Source: Ooceraea biroi | Taxonomy: Eukaryota > Arthropoda > Insecta > Hymenoptera > Formicidae | Assembly (NCBI RefSeq): GCF_003672135.1 | Contig: NC_039513.1 | Coordinates: 8,308,833-8,372,832 of the forward strand | Reading direction: 5' to 3' | Length of the DNA: 64,000 bases | In this document: in pieces, positions 12,031-23,370 of the stretch | How the letters are laid out: each line of letters begins with the position of its first letter | Position numbering within the stretch: the first letter of the stretch is position 1 | Program-made: the position numbers and the translations under genes | Notes under the pieces: generated by a model | Database searches by the model: none | What the model saw: the letters and a program-made list of their open reading frames with translations, nothing else | What the model was told of the DNA's origin: nothing

Positions 12031-13314
12031 TTGGGTTGGCCAAAAAGTAATTGCGTTTTTTTTATATAAATAAAAGGCGAATTTTTTATGGGAAACAAAA
12101 ACTTTATTAAACAATATATTGTCCATTTTGTTTGATTATCTTTTGCCATTTTTCAGGCAACTTCATGATTCCGCGCTCAAAAAAGTTCTTATCTTTTTCA
12201 GTAAAAAACTATTCCAAGAACGATTTGATATCCTCATCAGCAGTAAAGGTTTTACCATTCAAGGCGTTTTGTAAAGAACGAAACAAATGGTAATCTGATG
12301 GTGCCAGGTCTGGCGAATATGGTGGATGTGGTAACACATCCCATTCAAGCTGCAACAATTTTTGACGAGTGACCAAACTTGTACGTGGTCTAGCGTTATC
12401 ATGGTGAAACACAACACCTTTGCGATTCACCAATTCTCGACGTTTCTGTTTGATGGCATCATTTAATTTATCCAGTTGACGACAGTATACGTCTGAATTA
12501 ATGGTTTGATTCCTTGCAAGCAGCTCAAAATACACAATACCTTTAAAGTCCCACCAGACTGACAGCATAATCTTTCTTTGGTGAATATCTGCTTTTCAAG
12601 TGCTTTCAGCAGGTTCATCACGCTTGCTCCACCATCTTTTTCGTTTGACGTTGTTGTAGACGATCGATTTTTCGTCGCCTGTTATCATACGTTTCAAAAA
12701 TCGATCATTTTCCTCACGTTTCAAAAGAGAATCGCAGATGTCAATACGCTTAGTGAGATGAATTTCTTTCAGCTCATGTGGTACCGAAATATCGAGCTTA
12801 CTAATGTATCCAAGTCGTTTTAAATGGTTTTCAACACTCGATTTCGATATGTTAAGATTCTCAGCAATCTCTCGTGTCGTTAAACGCCGATTCGAATCGA
12901 TCAGTGCCTTTATTTTGTCATCATCAATTTCGATTGGCCTTCCTGAGCGTGGTGCATCTTTCACATAAAAATCTCCAGATCGAAATTTAGTAAACCAATT
13001 TTGACACTGCCGCAGTTTAAAGCATCTTCGCCATATACATGACATAACTTTTTATGAGCTTGCACAGCGTTTTTCCCTTTTCGGAAGTAATAAAAGAAAA
13101 TATGACGAAAATGTTCTTTTTGATTTTCCATTTTGAAATCGACGGCAAACAAACAATTGTTAACGAAATCGTGTATTCTTTTTCTAAAACAAGCTTGAAC
13201 TGTGAGTTGTTAACCTACATAATGAATTTGCGGTTTAGAATGAAGTTAGTTACGTTTCAAGACATGTATGTCCATCTATTGGAAAAAAACGCAATTACTT
13301 TTTGGCCAACCCAA
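12031..13314 (-). mobile_element. Mariner element, inverted copy 2 of the 3195-4481 family
   Basis: The 1,284-bp element is flanked by TA at 12029-12030 and 13315-13316. Both ends begin TTGGGTTGGCCAAAAAGTAA when read inward. It is nearly identical to the element at 3195-4481 but in opposite orientation and at an unrelated target site. Confidence 0.95.
12107..13131 (-). pseudogene. Mariner transposase, same lesions as copy 1 plus one more stop
   Basis: Read on the minus strand, the ATG at 13131 starts the same HTH region as copy 1, and the frame ends at 12107-12109. It shares the GEDALN frameshift and the stop after PAEST with copy 1. It has an extra stop after SFLE near 12206-12211. The catalytic motifs TGDEK, HDNARPR and PSDYH remain readable in pieces. 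Sharing two independent disabling changes with a copy in another target site means the common parent was already defective. Confidence 0.93.
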
Positions 13315-15747
13315 TAACTCTGCACCGTAATTCTGTGCGGAGGACGAAGTCGTCAGATCGCGCGGAGACTCGATCGCGACAGGGCGCTGCGATCCGCTGC
13401 GAAATGTTATAATTTAATCCGATCAGCGATCGTCCGCTCGGTAATTAGCGCTCGTCGCGCGCGTCGATTCCCCGCTGTCCAAGATATCCTCTCCGTACTT
13501 GTACATGGAAAATCCCAGGTTCTGTTCCTTTTCTCAGCGAGTTTCGCGTTTCGCCTTCTCGTTTCGCGATTCTGCACGCCGATCGTGCGCGCGCGGGCGC
13601 TTACAATCGCTCGCTAACGAAGTCCGCCCCTAATCCCGCCGGTAAACTCTTGCACGCACCGAGCGGATCTCGCGATTCATGTCAAGGCGATTGGTCAATA
13701 CGCCGGGCGGATTAATCGCCGGGTAAACGCATGCGAGTGCGTGCGTGCGAGCGCCTGATCGCGCGCTCCCGCGCGGATTACACGGCGGCGTAATCGCTTG
13801 CGTGTGAGTCATTTTTCTCGGCGGCTAAACGCGCCGGCTGAGATTCGCAATCTGCGGCTTGCCACGGCAGCGCGGCTTGATTCGCCGCCGTTTCATCTTT
13901 TTATTAAAGCGTCTCTGATTCTATCCGTCATTCGCGTTACACGAGCGTTTACTCCCGATTATACGCTCGCGTCTTGCATTTCTCGCGCAACAGAGTCCCG
14001 CGACGACCCATTTCCACGTTTCCGTCTGGAACTAACGTGCACCAACGTAAGCTTGACCTTTTCCTACGTTTTCGCGTTGAAACGAAGCACGTTGCTCCTC
14101 GCGCGTTTCGTTCTCCGCGCCGTTTGCCTCGCTTCACGTCGAAATAATCTCACCGTCACTGCTAATCGATAATGAGTATTTACGTATGGGAGAAGGCAGC
14201 AGCTTGCCGATGCCTTGGGAGAGCCGAGAGAGATTATACGTCTGATCTCGCGCGCGTAGAGTTCTTCCTCTGCCGCCTCCCTCCCCACGTGTCGTCCTGT
14301 TATTATTGAAATTTGCACAAGCGCGATAGCCACGTGATGTTGCCGCAACATCTGGTATTACTTGGCGCAACTTTATTAGCGCTTTTTGAGGGGAGGATTC
14401 TCTCTTACGAGAGGAGAGCCGCGCCACGACTGGGACCCCTTTGACCCCTCGCTCAGGATCGTTTTCTTTCACGTCGTGTCGGATCGAGTTGTCTATCAGC
14501 TGCTCACAGACCTGACTTTATGCGCTCGGGCCCCGTCCGAGTCGCTCGAGGGAAAGAGGAAAAGGGACGACGTGTTGTACCTTTACAGCCGCGCAAATAC
14601 GTGAAAGCGCGCTCGTGACTCCGCCGGGACGTGGGAGTGCTGCGCCGAAAAAAAGGAACGTTGGACCGACGCGACCACGACGGTTCCTGATGTCGATCGA
14701 GCGAGATTACGATGATCGTATCGGCCGAACTTGCGAAAGGCGTGCGGCGATTTCCTCTCTCTCTCCTTCGATCGAGCACCGTTGCTCCAATGAACAATAT
14801 TGATCCTACATCCAAACGTGTAGCGATTATATAACAATTTGTTTCTCCATCAGCGATGAAGGAAGTAGACGTATCTCGATGAAAAGTTACGATATCTTTG
14901 CTATAGAGCGGTTCGCCAAGCGACTTCCCGATCGCGCGCGCGTGAAGTGTTCTCCAAAAACGCTTCAGCTCGTAATTCCGACGCGGCCCGCTCGTCCATC
15001 CGCGCTCTCTCCCGCGAATCCCCACGAGGCGCGGCGTTACGTTCGAGTGCCTCCACAACGCTTAACGACTTAACGAGTTTACGCAGCTCGAAGCTACCTT
15101 TGCATGATAATTAAACCGCGCCGCGATAAGTAATAAAGGACGACACGCCGCGTCGCCGTTCGCTCTTCTCGCTCGCGGCGGGACCATTCGTCACAGTCGG
15201 CGATTACACGCAGCCCCGAGCGCGACTTAAGTCACGCTGGGGGTGTCGGAGTTTAGTAGTGGGTGAAGAGGCACGCTGAATGTTAAACGTTTGTCGGGCG
15301 GAAGTGGCGCGGCCGCCGCGCTCTCCTGCCTCCGCTATGCATAACCCGTTGATTTACGGCGAGAAATACGTTGCGCGTCGACTTCCACGCGGATCTCGGG
15401 CTGCTGCTGCTGCGTTCTCGCTGCCAAGCTTCTCTTTCTTTCTCTCTCTCAGTTACACGCGCGCCTCTAGATTTACATAAATCTCGGAAACGCGAGGGAG
15501 GCGCGAAATCGAAAGTTCAGCGCACCGCTGGCCCCGGCGGTGCGTTAACTCGCGTATTTCCGCGCCTTTTATGATCGCGCGAAGGAACTCGCGACGCGAA
15601 GACGATCGCCTCGCGGCCGCGAGGAAGCCGGCGGAACGGCGCGGCATGTTCGTCAGGAAGACGCTTTTATGGCGAGTAAAATCGAAACGTTTCCGATATT
15701 TTATTTCTCTTGTGCGTATATATTATATATATATGTATAGATATATA
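13315..15747. other. Intron 1 sequence, no gene recognised
   Basis: CpG-rich unique sequence full of overlapping ORFs of 60-184 codons on both strands (the longest is 14504-15058, minus). They are arginine/serine-rich in all frames, as expected from base composition, and lack domains or initiation context. A TA-rich simple stretch lies at 15718-15747, next to the following foldback element. Confidence 0.5.
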
Positions 15748-17098
15748 CAGAGTGAGGCACCTAAACAGGCCACCTGAATATCTCGGCTGTTATTGGTGAT
15801 AGAACAAATGTGTCAGACCAAACTTGCATGGTTTCGAGGGACACATAATTTGTTCTAAATAGTTTTTTATTAGGTGGACGCGTAGAGGTCATATGAAGGT
15901 CAACTTCGTTTTTTTAAATGGTATGATATGTTTTTTTACGTACCATCTAGTAGAGCGTTTGAAGATGCGCACATTGATCTACGGGTCAAAATCATTCAAG
16001 GTCACTGAAGGCTAAAATTTCTAAGTGCTAGAACTTTTTCATTTCTGAGTTTACGATATTTTCGATAGCAGAGAACTCTAGGCAATATAAAAAATATAGA
16101 TATCAACAACTCAGAACTTCTCGGAAAAGAAAAAAATTTCTAACAGCTAGAACTTTTTCCTTTCTGAATTTACGGTATTTTCAATAGCAGAGAACTCTAG
16201 GCAATATAAAAAATAATGATTTCAACAACCCAGAACTTCTCGGAAAAGAAAAAATTTCTACGGGCTAGAACTTTTTCATTTCCGAGTTTACGGTATTTTC
16301 AATAGCAGAGAACTCTAGGCAATATAAAAAATAATTATAACAACAACTCAGAACTTCTCAGAAAAAGAAAAAATTTCTAACGGCTAGAACTTTTTCATTT
16401 CTGAATTTACGGTATTTTCAATAGCAGAGAACTCTAGGCAATATAAAAAATAATTATAACAACAACTCAGAACTTCTCAGAAAAAGAAAAAATTTCTAAC
16501 GGCTAGAACTTTTTCATTTCTGAATTTACAGTATTTTCAATAGCAGAGAACTCTAGGCAATATAAAAAATAATGATATCATCAACTCAGAACTTCTCGGA
16601 AAAGAAAAAATTTCTAACGGCTAGAACTTTTTCATTTCTGAATTTACGGTATTTTCAATAGCAGAGAACTCTAGGCAATATAAAAAATTATGATAACAAC
16701 AACTCAGAACTTCGCGGAAAAAGAAAAAATTTCTAAGGGCTAGAACTTTTTCATTTCTGAGTTTACAGTATTTTTAATAGCAGAGAACTCTAGGCAATAT
16801 AAAGTAAATTATTTTCCCTTGCAGTTTCCCTTCAGTGACCTTGAATGATTTTGACCCGTAGATCAATGTGCGCATCTTCAAACGCTCTACTAGATGGTAC
16901 GTAAAAAAACATATCATACCATTTAAAAAAACGAAGTTGACCTTCATATGACCTCTACGCGTCCACCTAATAAAAAATTATTTAGAACTAATTATGTGTC
17001 CCTCGAAACCATGCAAGTTTGATCTGACACATTGTTTTCTATCACCAATAACAGCCGAGTTAGATTTCAGGTGGCCTGTTTTAAGTGCCTCACCCCTG
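15748..17098. mobile_element. Foldback element with ~265-bp inverted ends and internal satellite
   Basis: Left arm 15748-16011 and right arm about 16829-17098 are inverted copies. The outer ends read CAGAGTGAGGCACCT and, inverted on the right, CAGGGGTGAGGCACTT. Flanking bases are TATA on the left and CATA on the right, so the target may be TA-like but is not exact. The interior is a 119-bp tandem repeat and no transposase is encoded. The CAGRGTG start resembles the two other hairpin elements at 17623 and 34225. Confidence 0.85.
16028..16808. repeat. 119-bp tandem repeat, about 6.6 units
   Basis: The marker CTAGAAC recurs at 16028, 16147, 16265, 16384, 16503, 16621 and 16740, a period of 118-119 bp. 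Each unit also has TTTACGGTATTTTCAATAGC- and CAGAGAACTCTAGGCAATAT-type segments. Units differ by scattered substitutions. The array fills the interior of the foldback element. Confidence 0.93.
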
Positions 17099-17622
17099 CA
17101 TACAGAATGATCAGGGAGTTGCACTCGCGCGCGGACGCGCGGGTAGAGAACGCTCGAGTTCTATCCAGTGACGTGAGAAGACTTTTTACGCACGTTCGAA
17201 CGCGCAATCGAATATCGTAACGAAACTGTAACGAACGGCGCGTTAATCGAGCATTAATTGCTCGACGTCGTAAAGTCCGTGAAGTCACGATTTCAAGTTG
17301 CATCGGGTAAAAGCACGCGCGGAGCTGAGTACGCTTGAAGGCGCGCGCGGCGAGAGTAACCGCAGATTTTTCTCAATTAAGCGGATAGCGCGCGCGAGCT
17401 TCCGCGATCGCGAGGCGGTATCTTTGGGGTGGGATTACGAGCCCGGAAAAATTAATTTATCTACCGCTTCGCGTTAGCGTTATCCGTTGATAACCACTCG
17501 CGAACATGGTGCGCGCCGTCGTAATTTGCATTGTTGAAACCTCGGAGGAACTCGAGCTTAAAAACCCTCTTCATCTGAGAGAGAAAGGGAGATATACATA
17601 TACATATATATATATACATATA
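17099..17622. other. Spacer between two foldback elements
   Basis: About 520 bp of CpG-rich sequence with no gene visible, ending in a TA/CATATA simple stretch (17590-17622) into which the next hairpin element is inserted. Confidence 0.5.
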
Positions 17623-18482
17623 CAGGGTGGCCCATTTTAATTTATACAGTCGATTTTTTAAAAAACTAAAAGAGATACGAAAAAATGTTTCAGACAGACA
17701 TGTCATGATTTCGAGGGGGACATAAGATGATACCATTGGTTTGACCTTGAATAGTCGTTTGAAGGTCACGCGAAGATCACCTTCAATTTCTTAAATTGAA
17801 ACCCCAACTTTTTATTGCAGATTCTTATTCTCCATCGAAAAGTAAGTAACTTTTGTCTGAAACATTTTTCCGAAAAATGTCATCTTATGTCCTTAAAATG
17901 TCCTCAAAACTCATCTTGAAGATCATTTTAAGGACATAAGATGACATTTTTCGGAAAAATGTTTCAGACAAAAGTTGCATGTTTTCTCGCGTAGAATCCG
18001 AATCCGTAATAAAAAATACCATGTCTCGTTAAAAAAAAATTTCAGAATTCTAACTTCCGGTCTGAAATTTTTTTAATGAGACATGGTATTTTTTATTACG
18101 GATTCGGATTCTACGCGAGAAAACATGCAACTTTTGTCTGAAACATTTTTCCAAAAAATGTCATCTTATGTCCTTAAAATGATCTTCAAGATGAGTTTTG
18201 AAGACATTTTAAGGACATAAAATGACATTTTTCGGAAAAATGTTTCAGACAAAAATTACTTACTTTTCGATGGAGAATAAGAATCTGCAATAAAAAGTTG
18301 GGGTTTCAATTTAAGAAATTGAAGGTGATCTTCGCGTGACCTTCAAACGACTATTCAAGGTCAAACCAATGGTATCATCTTATGTCCCCCTCGAAATCAT
18401 GACATGTCTGTCTGAAACATTTTTTCGTATCTCTTTTAGTTTTTTAAAAAATCGACTGTATAAATTAAAATGGGCCACCCTG
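17623..18482. mobile_element. 860-bp near-perfect palindromic element with nested hairpins
   Basis: The whole element is an inverted repeat centred near 18052 with a very short loop. It opens CAGGGTGGCCCATTTTAA and closes with its inverse, flanked by TATA on both sides (TSD TA or TATA). Each arm contains a second palindrome: a segment around ATGTCATCTTATGTCCTTAA is mirrored within the left arm (about 17866-17965) and again within the right arm, so a single strand could fold into a cross or clover-leaf. There is no coding capacity; a ~100-codon ORF in each arm is a mirrored by-product. It is most likely a Tc1/mariner-related MITE. Confidence 0.9.
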
Positions 18483-20795
18483 TATATGTTCCAGAAAGAT
18501 ACGAGATACGTTAATTATGCAATTCTCTTGCACTTTTCACTTTCATCCTGTTTTCGAGGCAGCGGGTCTTTCCGGTGGAATTTCCGCTTTACCGTATGCA
18601 CAACCGCGCGTTTATCGGAGCATTATCTCCGCTTAAATATCGAATACGCTCGCGAGTCGAATAGCGAGAGACGTGCATCGCGTTAATTGTCGCTTACTGA
18701 TATTTCGCATTAGTCGTATCCTGATAAGCACTTTGCGCGCGAACCTCATGTCTACGATTCGCACCCGGGCAGCAAGGGGTGGGAGGGCAGCTTTTAAAGC
18801 CCAACATGTCTGTGTGTGCGAGAGTGCACAGAGCTTTTAAGCGCTATCGCGCGTCCCGACCTCGATATCTCTCCGACGCGATATCTCGTTAAAAGACAAC
18901 GCGTGTCCGCGCTCTCTCGTTCGCTCGACTCGCTTTGACCCGCTGGCACTCCGCGCGTTATTCGCCGGGCTTCAGCTGCAGTTTTCTGTGCAATTAAATG
19001 CGCTCTTGATAGCCACGGCTATCCACGCGGATGGCGGAAGAAGTCGCGAAGGGCAACGGACGCTTCGCGATTGCGTCGCTCTCTCAGGGCGACGTACTTT
19101 ATCACCGGAATCCCGCAAGGGATGGCGGGGGAGGCGGAGGAGGAGCGAAAGGAAGCCGGCGGAGAGTCCCTTACGGTTCTCCACGGGCGATTGAGCATCG
19201 CCGACGCCCCGCGAATTATTTCCGACTTCCCTTCGAGCGACGCCGGCCGGCGGCGGTTTACGCGACCGCGCGTCCACAGATTTTAATTGCCGTAATCGCC
19301 GCGCCGTGAAGATAGCACTTTAATGCCCGCGCCGTGAACTTTATGACGTTTATTCAGCGACCGGCCGGATGCCGGATGCGATTTTTAGGCCAGGCACGAA
19401 CACGCTCGCGTTATATGTATACTATTACGCGCGCTCTCTTCTAATCCGCTTCACGAGGTCGTTCGTTGCCGCGCAGGATGTGCGGCTTTAATCGCGCGTC
19501 ATCGCCGCGCTCGGACATATATCGATTGCCGGTGCGTTTCCGACGTAACAGCCTGGAAATGCGTCTCGGGGTAGTTCAAGGTACAAGTGTAAACACCGGT
19601 TTGAAAGGAAACGGGCGCACCGTAGCGCGGCCATACGCTGTGCTGCGCTACGTAACGCACGAGTCGCGGATTACGCTATTGAGAAAATCGAATGGCCGTT
19701 CGTGGAACGTGACAGCCGAGCCTTGAAACGCATTCCGCAAATTGACTAATACGTCTAACGCAACCGTCGGTTTGCCATCCATCTGGAACGGCGCGGCTTA
19801 CGCCAAGTTCTCCGCCGCGAGAAACCTCCCGGAGACCAGCCGACTCCGTGGAGATCGCTAATTAATTCATAAATAAGAAGCTTGATTAAATCGGCGACTC
19901 TAATTGAGTCTTTCCGCTCCACTTCGCTGCGTCGTCGTAACTCTCGCTAAGTCATTGGTCACGCGGTCGACGACAATTTAATTAATCTCGCGAAGAGAAA
20001 ACGAGAAAGAAAAAGAGATCGGATTAGCATATCCCGCGTCGGGGAGTGCCGGCTGAATTTACGTCAGCGCCTTTTCGGGACGCTCGGGAGAGACGTTGTC
20101 GCAAAAGTTTCGGACTTGAATAGCCGCGCTCTTCGCCGACCGGGCGAGCAGACAGACGCGTCCATTGTGCTTCACTCGACGCTGAAAGGCCGCGCGAGGA
20201 GAAGACGCTTTTCTACGCGAATTCCTGGCTCGTGAGCGGCACGCCACGTTAGCGAAACGTCGGGCTCGCGCGTTCGCCGTTCGGTAAATGAATTATTGTG
20301 TCGGGCTACACCGGAGGCGCGGCACCGTTGCGCAACGCAGAACGACGAGAAGCCATTCCGGCTTCTTAGGATTTTACAACGCGCGCTAACTCACGCCTCC
20401 CCGGATTGGTGGTTGCCGGTGCAGCGGCCTTTCATAAGCGATTTTAATAGCCACACCCGTGAAATTTCGATGAACCGGTCCTATCGTCCCATCGGGACTA
20501 ACGTTCTATCAAGCAATCGGCTTGGCCGATTTCCGAGCGGCCGCGTCTTTCGCAACGTCGACCGTTCTCGATATCGCCGTCGGGCGTTTATCTGTCAATT
20601 TTGTCTACCTGAACCCAACTACGCGGAGCCCCAATAATCAGCATTAAGTGGGTCACACGAAATTTCAAATCTGCTCTGAGGGCACGCGGGGAAACGCGGA
20701 AATGTAGGTGGCCCTTCGTCACTCGCGAAAGTTTTCGATCGAGCAGAACGCCCGCAATTTCCATTAACTAAATATCCAGCGGGACATCGTAATTA
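18483..20795. other. Intron 1 sequence, no gene recognised
   Basis: Unique, CpG-rich and gene-free as far as I can see. ORFs of 60-113 codons on both strands lack domains. Confidence 0.5.
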
Positions 20796-20915
20796 GGGGT
20801 GTGATTTAGTTTTGAGGGTTTTTTTTGCTCAAAAACGCATGTATTTAAATATGATAATGAATGAATACCTTAATCAAAATATTTTCCTTCGTTTTCTATA
20901 ACTTTTTCCCATCTT

Positions 20916-22929
20916 TCTGGCAAGAGATCGATTCCACCACGATAAAATCACTCTTCTTTTCAGTTCATCCATTCGTCGACGAATTTTCGCACTTCTTCCA
21001 AATTATCAAAGTGTGTATCCTCTAAAGCGTGTTGCATCCACCGGAACAAATAATAATCGCATGGAGCAATGTCCGGAGAAGACTTGCCATTCAAGCTCTA
21101 ATAGTGTTTCTTTCACTGATAACGCAACGTCAGGTCGAGCGTTGTCACGAAGAAGAATCACTTTCCGTCGTTTACTCGCAATTGCTGGTCGTTTTTGGTC
21201 CAATGCTTGCTTCAACTTGTACAATTGGTGTCGATAACGATCAGCCGTGACAGTCTCATGCGGATTTAACAGCTCATAGTACACTATCCCACCAAATACA
21301 GAGCATTACTTTTCAACCGTCAATATTGCGTCTCGGAGTGGATGTTGATGGTTCGCCTGGATCCACCCATGATTTTCTGCGTTTTGGATTATCAAAATAG
21401 ATCCACTTTTCATCCCCAGTAACAATCCGAGACAAAGACTCTTCTTTTTTTGCCTGGCGATCAACGAAATGCAAATGTTCAAATGGCACTTTCCGATAAT
21501 TGATGTCGAACCCATTTCCCTTCTTTCTGAATTTTTCCCATTTCATGTAAATGTTTGGTTACTGTTGTACGATCAACATTTAATGCTCTGGCAAGAGAGG
21601 GATTCCACCACGATAAAATCACTCTTCTTTTCAGTTGATCCATTCGTCGACGAATTTTCGCACTTCTTCCAAATTATCAAAGTGTGTATCCTCTAAAGCG
21701 TGTTGCATCCACCGGAACAAATAATAATCGCATGGAGCAATGTCCGGAGAAGACTTGCCATTCAAGCTCTAATAGTGTTTCTTTCACTGATAACGCAACG
21801 TCAGGTCGAGCGTTGTCACGAAGAAGAATCACTTTCCGTCGTTTACTCGCAATTGCTGGTCGTTTTTGGTCCAATGCTTGCTTCAACTTGTACAATTGGT
21901 GTCGATAACGATCAGCCGTGACAGTCTCATGCGGATTTAACAGCTCATAGTACACTATCCCACCAAATACAGAGCGTTACTTTTGAACCGTCAATATTGC
22001 GTCTCGGAGTGGATGTTGATGGTTCGCCTGGATCCACCCATGATTTTCTGCGTTTCGGATTATCAAAATAGATCCACTTTTCATCCCCAGTAACAATCCG
22101 AGACAAAGACTCTTCTTTTTTTGCCTGGCGATCAACGAAATGCAAATGTTCAAATGGCACTTTCCGATAATTGATGTCGAACCCGTTTCCCTTCTTTCTG
22201 AATTTTTCCCATTTCATGTAAATGTTTCGTAACTGTTGTACGATCAACATTTAATGCTCTGGCAAGAGATGGATTCCACCACGATAAAATCACTCTTCTT
22301 TTCAGTTGATCCATTCGTCGACGAATTTTCGCACTTCTTCCAAATTATCAAAGTGTGTATCCTCTAAAGCGTGTTGCATCCACCGGAACAAATAATGATC
22401 GCATGGAGCAATGTCCGGAGAAGACTTGCCATTCAAGCTCTAATAGTGTTTCTTTCACTGATAACGCAACGTGAGGTCCGAGCGTTGTCACGAAGAAGAA
22501 TCACTTTCCGTCGTTTACTCTCAATTGGTGGTCGGTTTTGGTCCAATGCTTGCTTCAACTTGTACAATTGGTGTCGATAACGATCAGCCGTGACAGTCTC
22601 ATGCGGATTTAACAGCTCATAGTACACTATCCCACCAAATACAGAGCGTTACTTTTGAACCGTCAATATTGCGTCTCGGAGTGGATGTTGATGGTTCGCT
22701 TGGATCCACCCATGATTTTCTGCGTTTCGGATTATCAAAATAGATCCACTTTTCATCCCCAGTAACAATCCGAGACAAAGACTCTTCTTTTTTTGCCTGG
22801 CGATCAACGAAATGCAAATGTTCAAATGGCACTTTCCGATAATTGATGTCGAACCCATTTCCCTTCTTTCTGAATTTTTCCCATTTCATGTAAATGTTTC
22901 GTAACTGTTGTACGATCAACATTTAATGC
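20916..22929 (-). repeat. Three tandem ~671-bp units inside the mariner-like element
   Basis: The units are 20916-21586, 21587-22257 and 22258-22929 (671, 671 and 672 bp). Each runs, in coding sense, from SELARALNV in the DNA-binding region through TGDEKW and LRDNARP to the C-terminal LLPER segment. The next unit starts at the shared 9-mer CTTGCCAGA. Confidence 0.95.
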
Positions 22930-23202
22930 TCTGGCAAGTTCTGAAGTGGATCGTGTTGGATTTTCGTGCAATAATGCTTGCAAATCTGCATTTTCAAGCT
23001 TTCTTGGTTGTCCCGAGCGTTCTTTGTCCTTCACATCAGTATGACCACTTTTAAAGCGTCTAAACCAGTATTCACACGTCTTAATTGATGGGGCAGAATC
23101 ACCATAAGTTTCCACAAGAATTCTATAACCGTCAGCCGCAGTTTTGTTTTGATTAAAAAACAAAAGCAACGCATGTGGAAAATGCTGTTTCGGAAGTTGC
23201 AT
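22822..23202 (-). pseudogene. N-terminal transposase ORF (126 residues), rest frameshifted
   Basis: The ATG at 23202 starts a clean 126-codon ORF covering the mariner DNA-binding region: an N-terminal HTH with IKTCEYWFRRFKSG, the linker DVKDKERSGQPRK, a second HTH (ARALNVDRTTVTKHL) and the WVRHQLSE motif, the mariner WVPHEL equivalent. It then ends after SESAI, because the catalytic half (EHLHFVDRQAKKEES onward) is in another frame. The same ORF of the same length is kept in all four family members. It could make a DNA-binding fragment able to occupy transposon ends; that role is inference. Confidence 0.85.
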
Positions 23203-23370
23203 TTTTACGATGATATAAACACGACTGTTATTGCATCTATTGCTATAATGCTACTAAATGTGATGGATAATGTCAAGACTGTAAGAAACAACAGTTATCG
23301 GAAACGGCTATTGGAACAAACTGACACTACAGCCATCTGTTGCAAAACCCTCAAAACTAAATCACACTCC

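Larger units (their letters stand above)
20796..23370 (-). mobile_element. Mariner-like element with tandem catalytic units (3 units)
   Basis: The 2,575-bp element is flanked by TA (20794-20795 and 23371-23372). The ends read inward as GGGGTGTGATTTAGTTTTGA and GGAGTGTGATTTAGTTTTGA. Read on the minus strand it has a 5' leader, an intact N-terminal transposase ORF, then three tandem copies of the catalytic part, then the C-terminal end once. A single-unit form would be about 1,233 bp, a normal mariner size. The unit junctions are identical to those of the family members at 41073, 49583 and 57682. Confidence 0.95.

Noticed and set aside
14504..15058. 184-codon minus-strand ORF
   Set aside because: Overlaps open frames on both strands, composition-driven Arg/Ser content, no domain.
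18336..18686. ORF sharing its first residues with one at 17461-17769 on the other strand
   Set aside because: Mirror image produced by the palindromic element; not a gene family.
21006..21284. Repeated 92-93-codon ORFs (MYYELLNPHE type) as separate small genes
   Set aside because: They are identical internal pieces of the tandem catalytic units, bounded by shared frameshifts, not independent genes.
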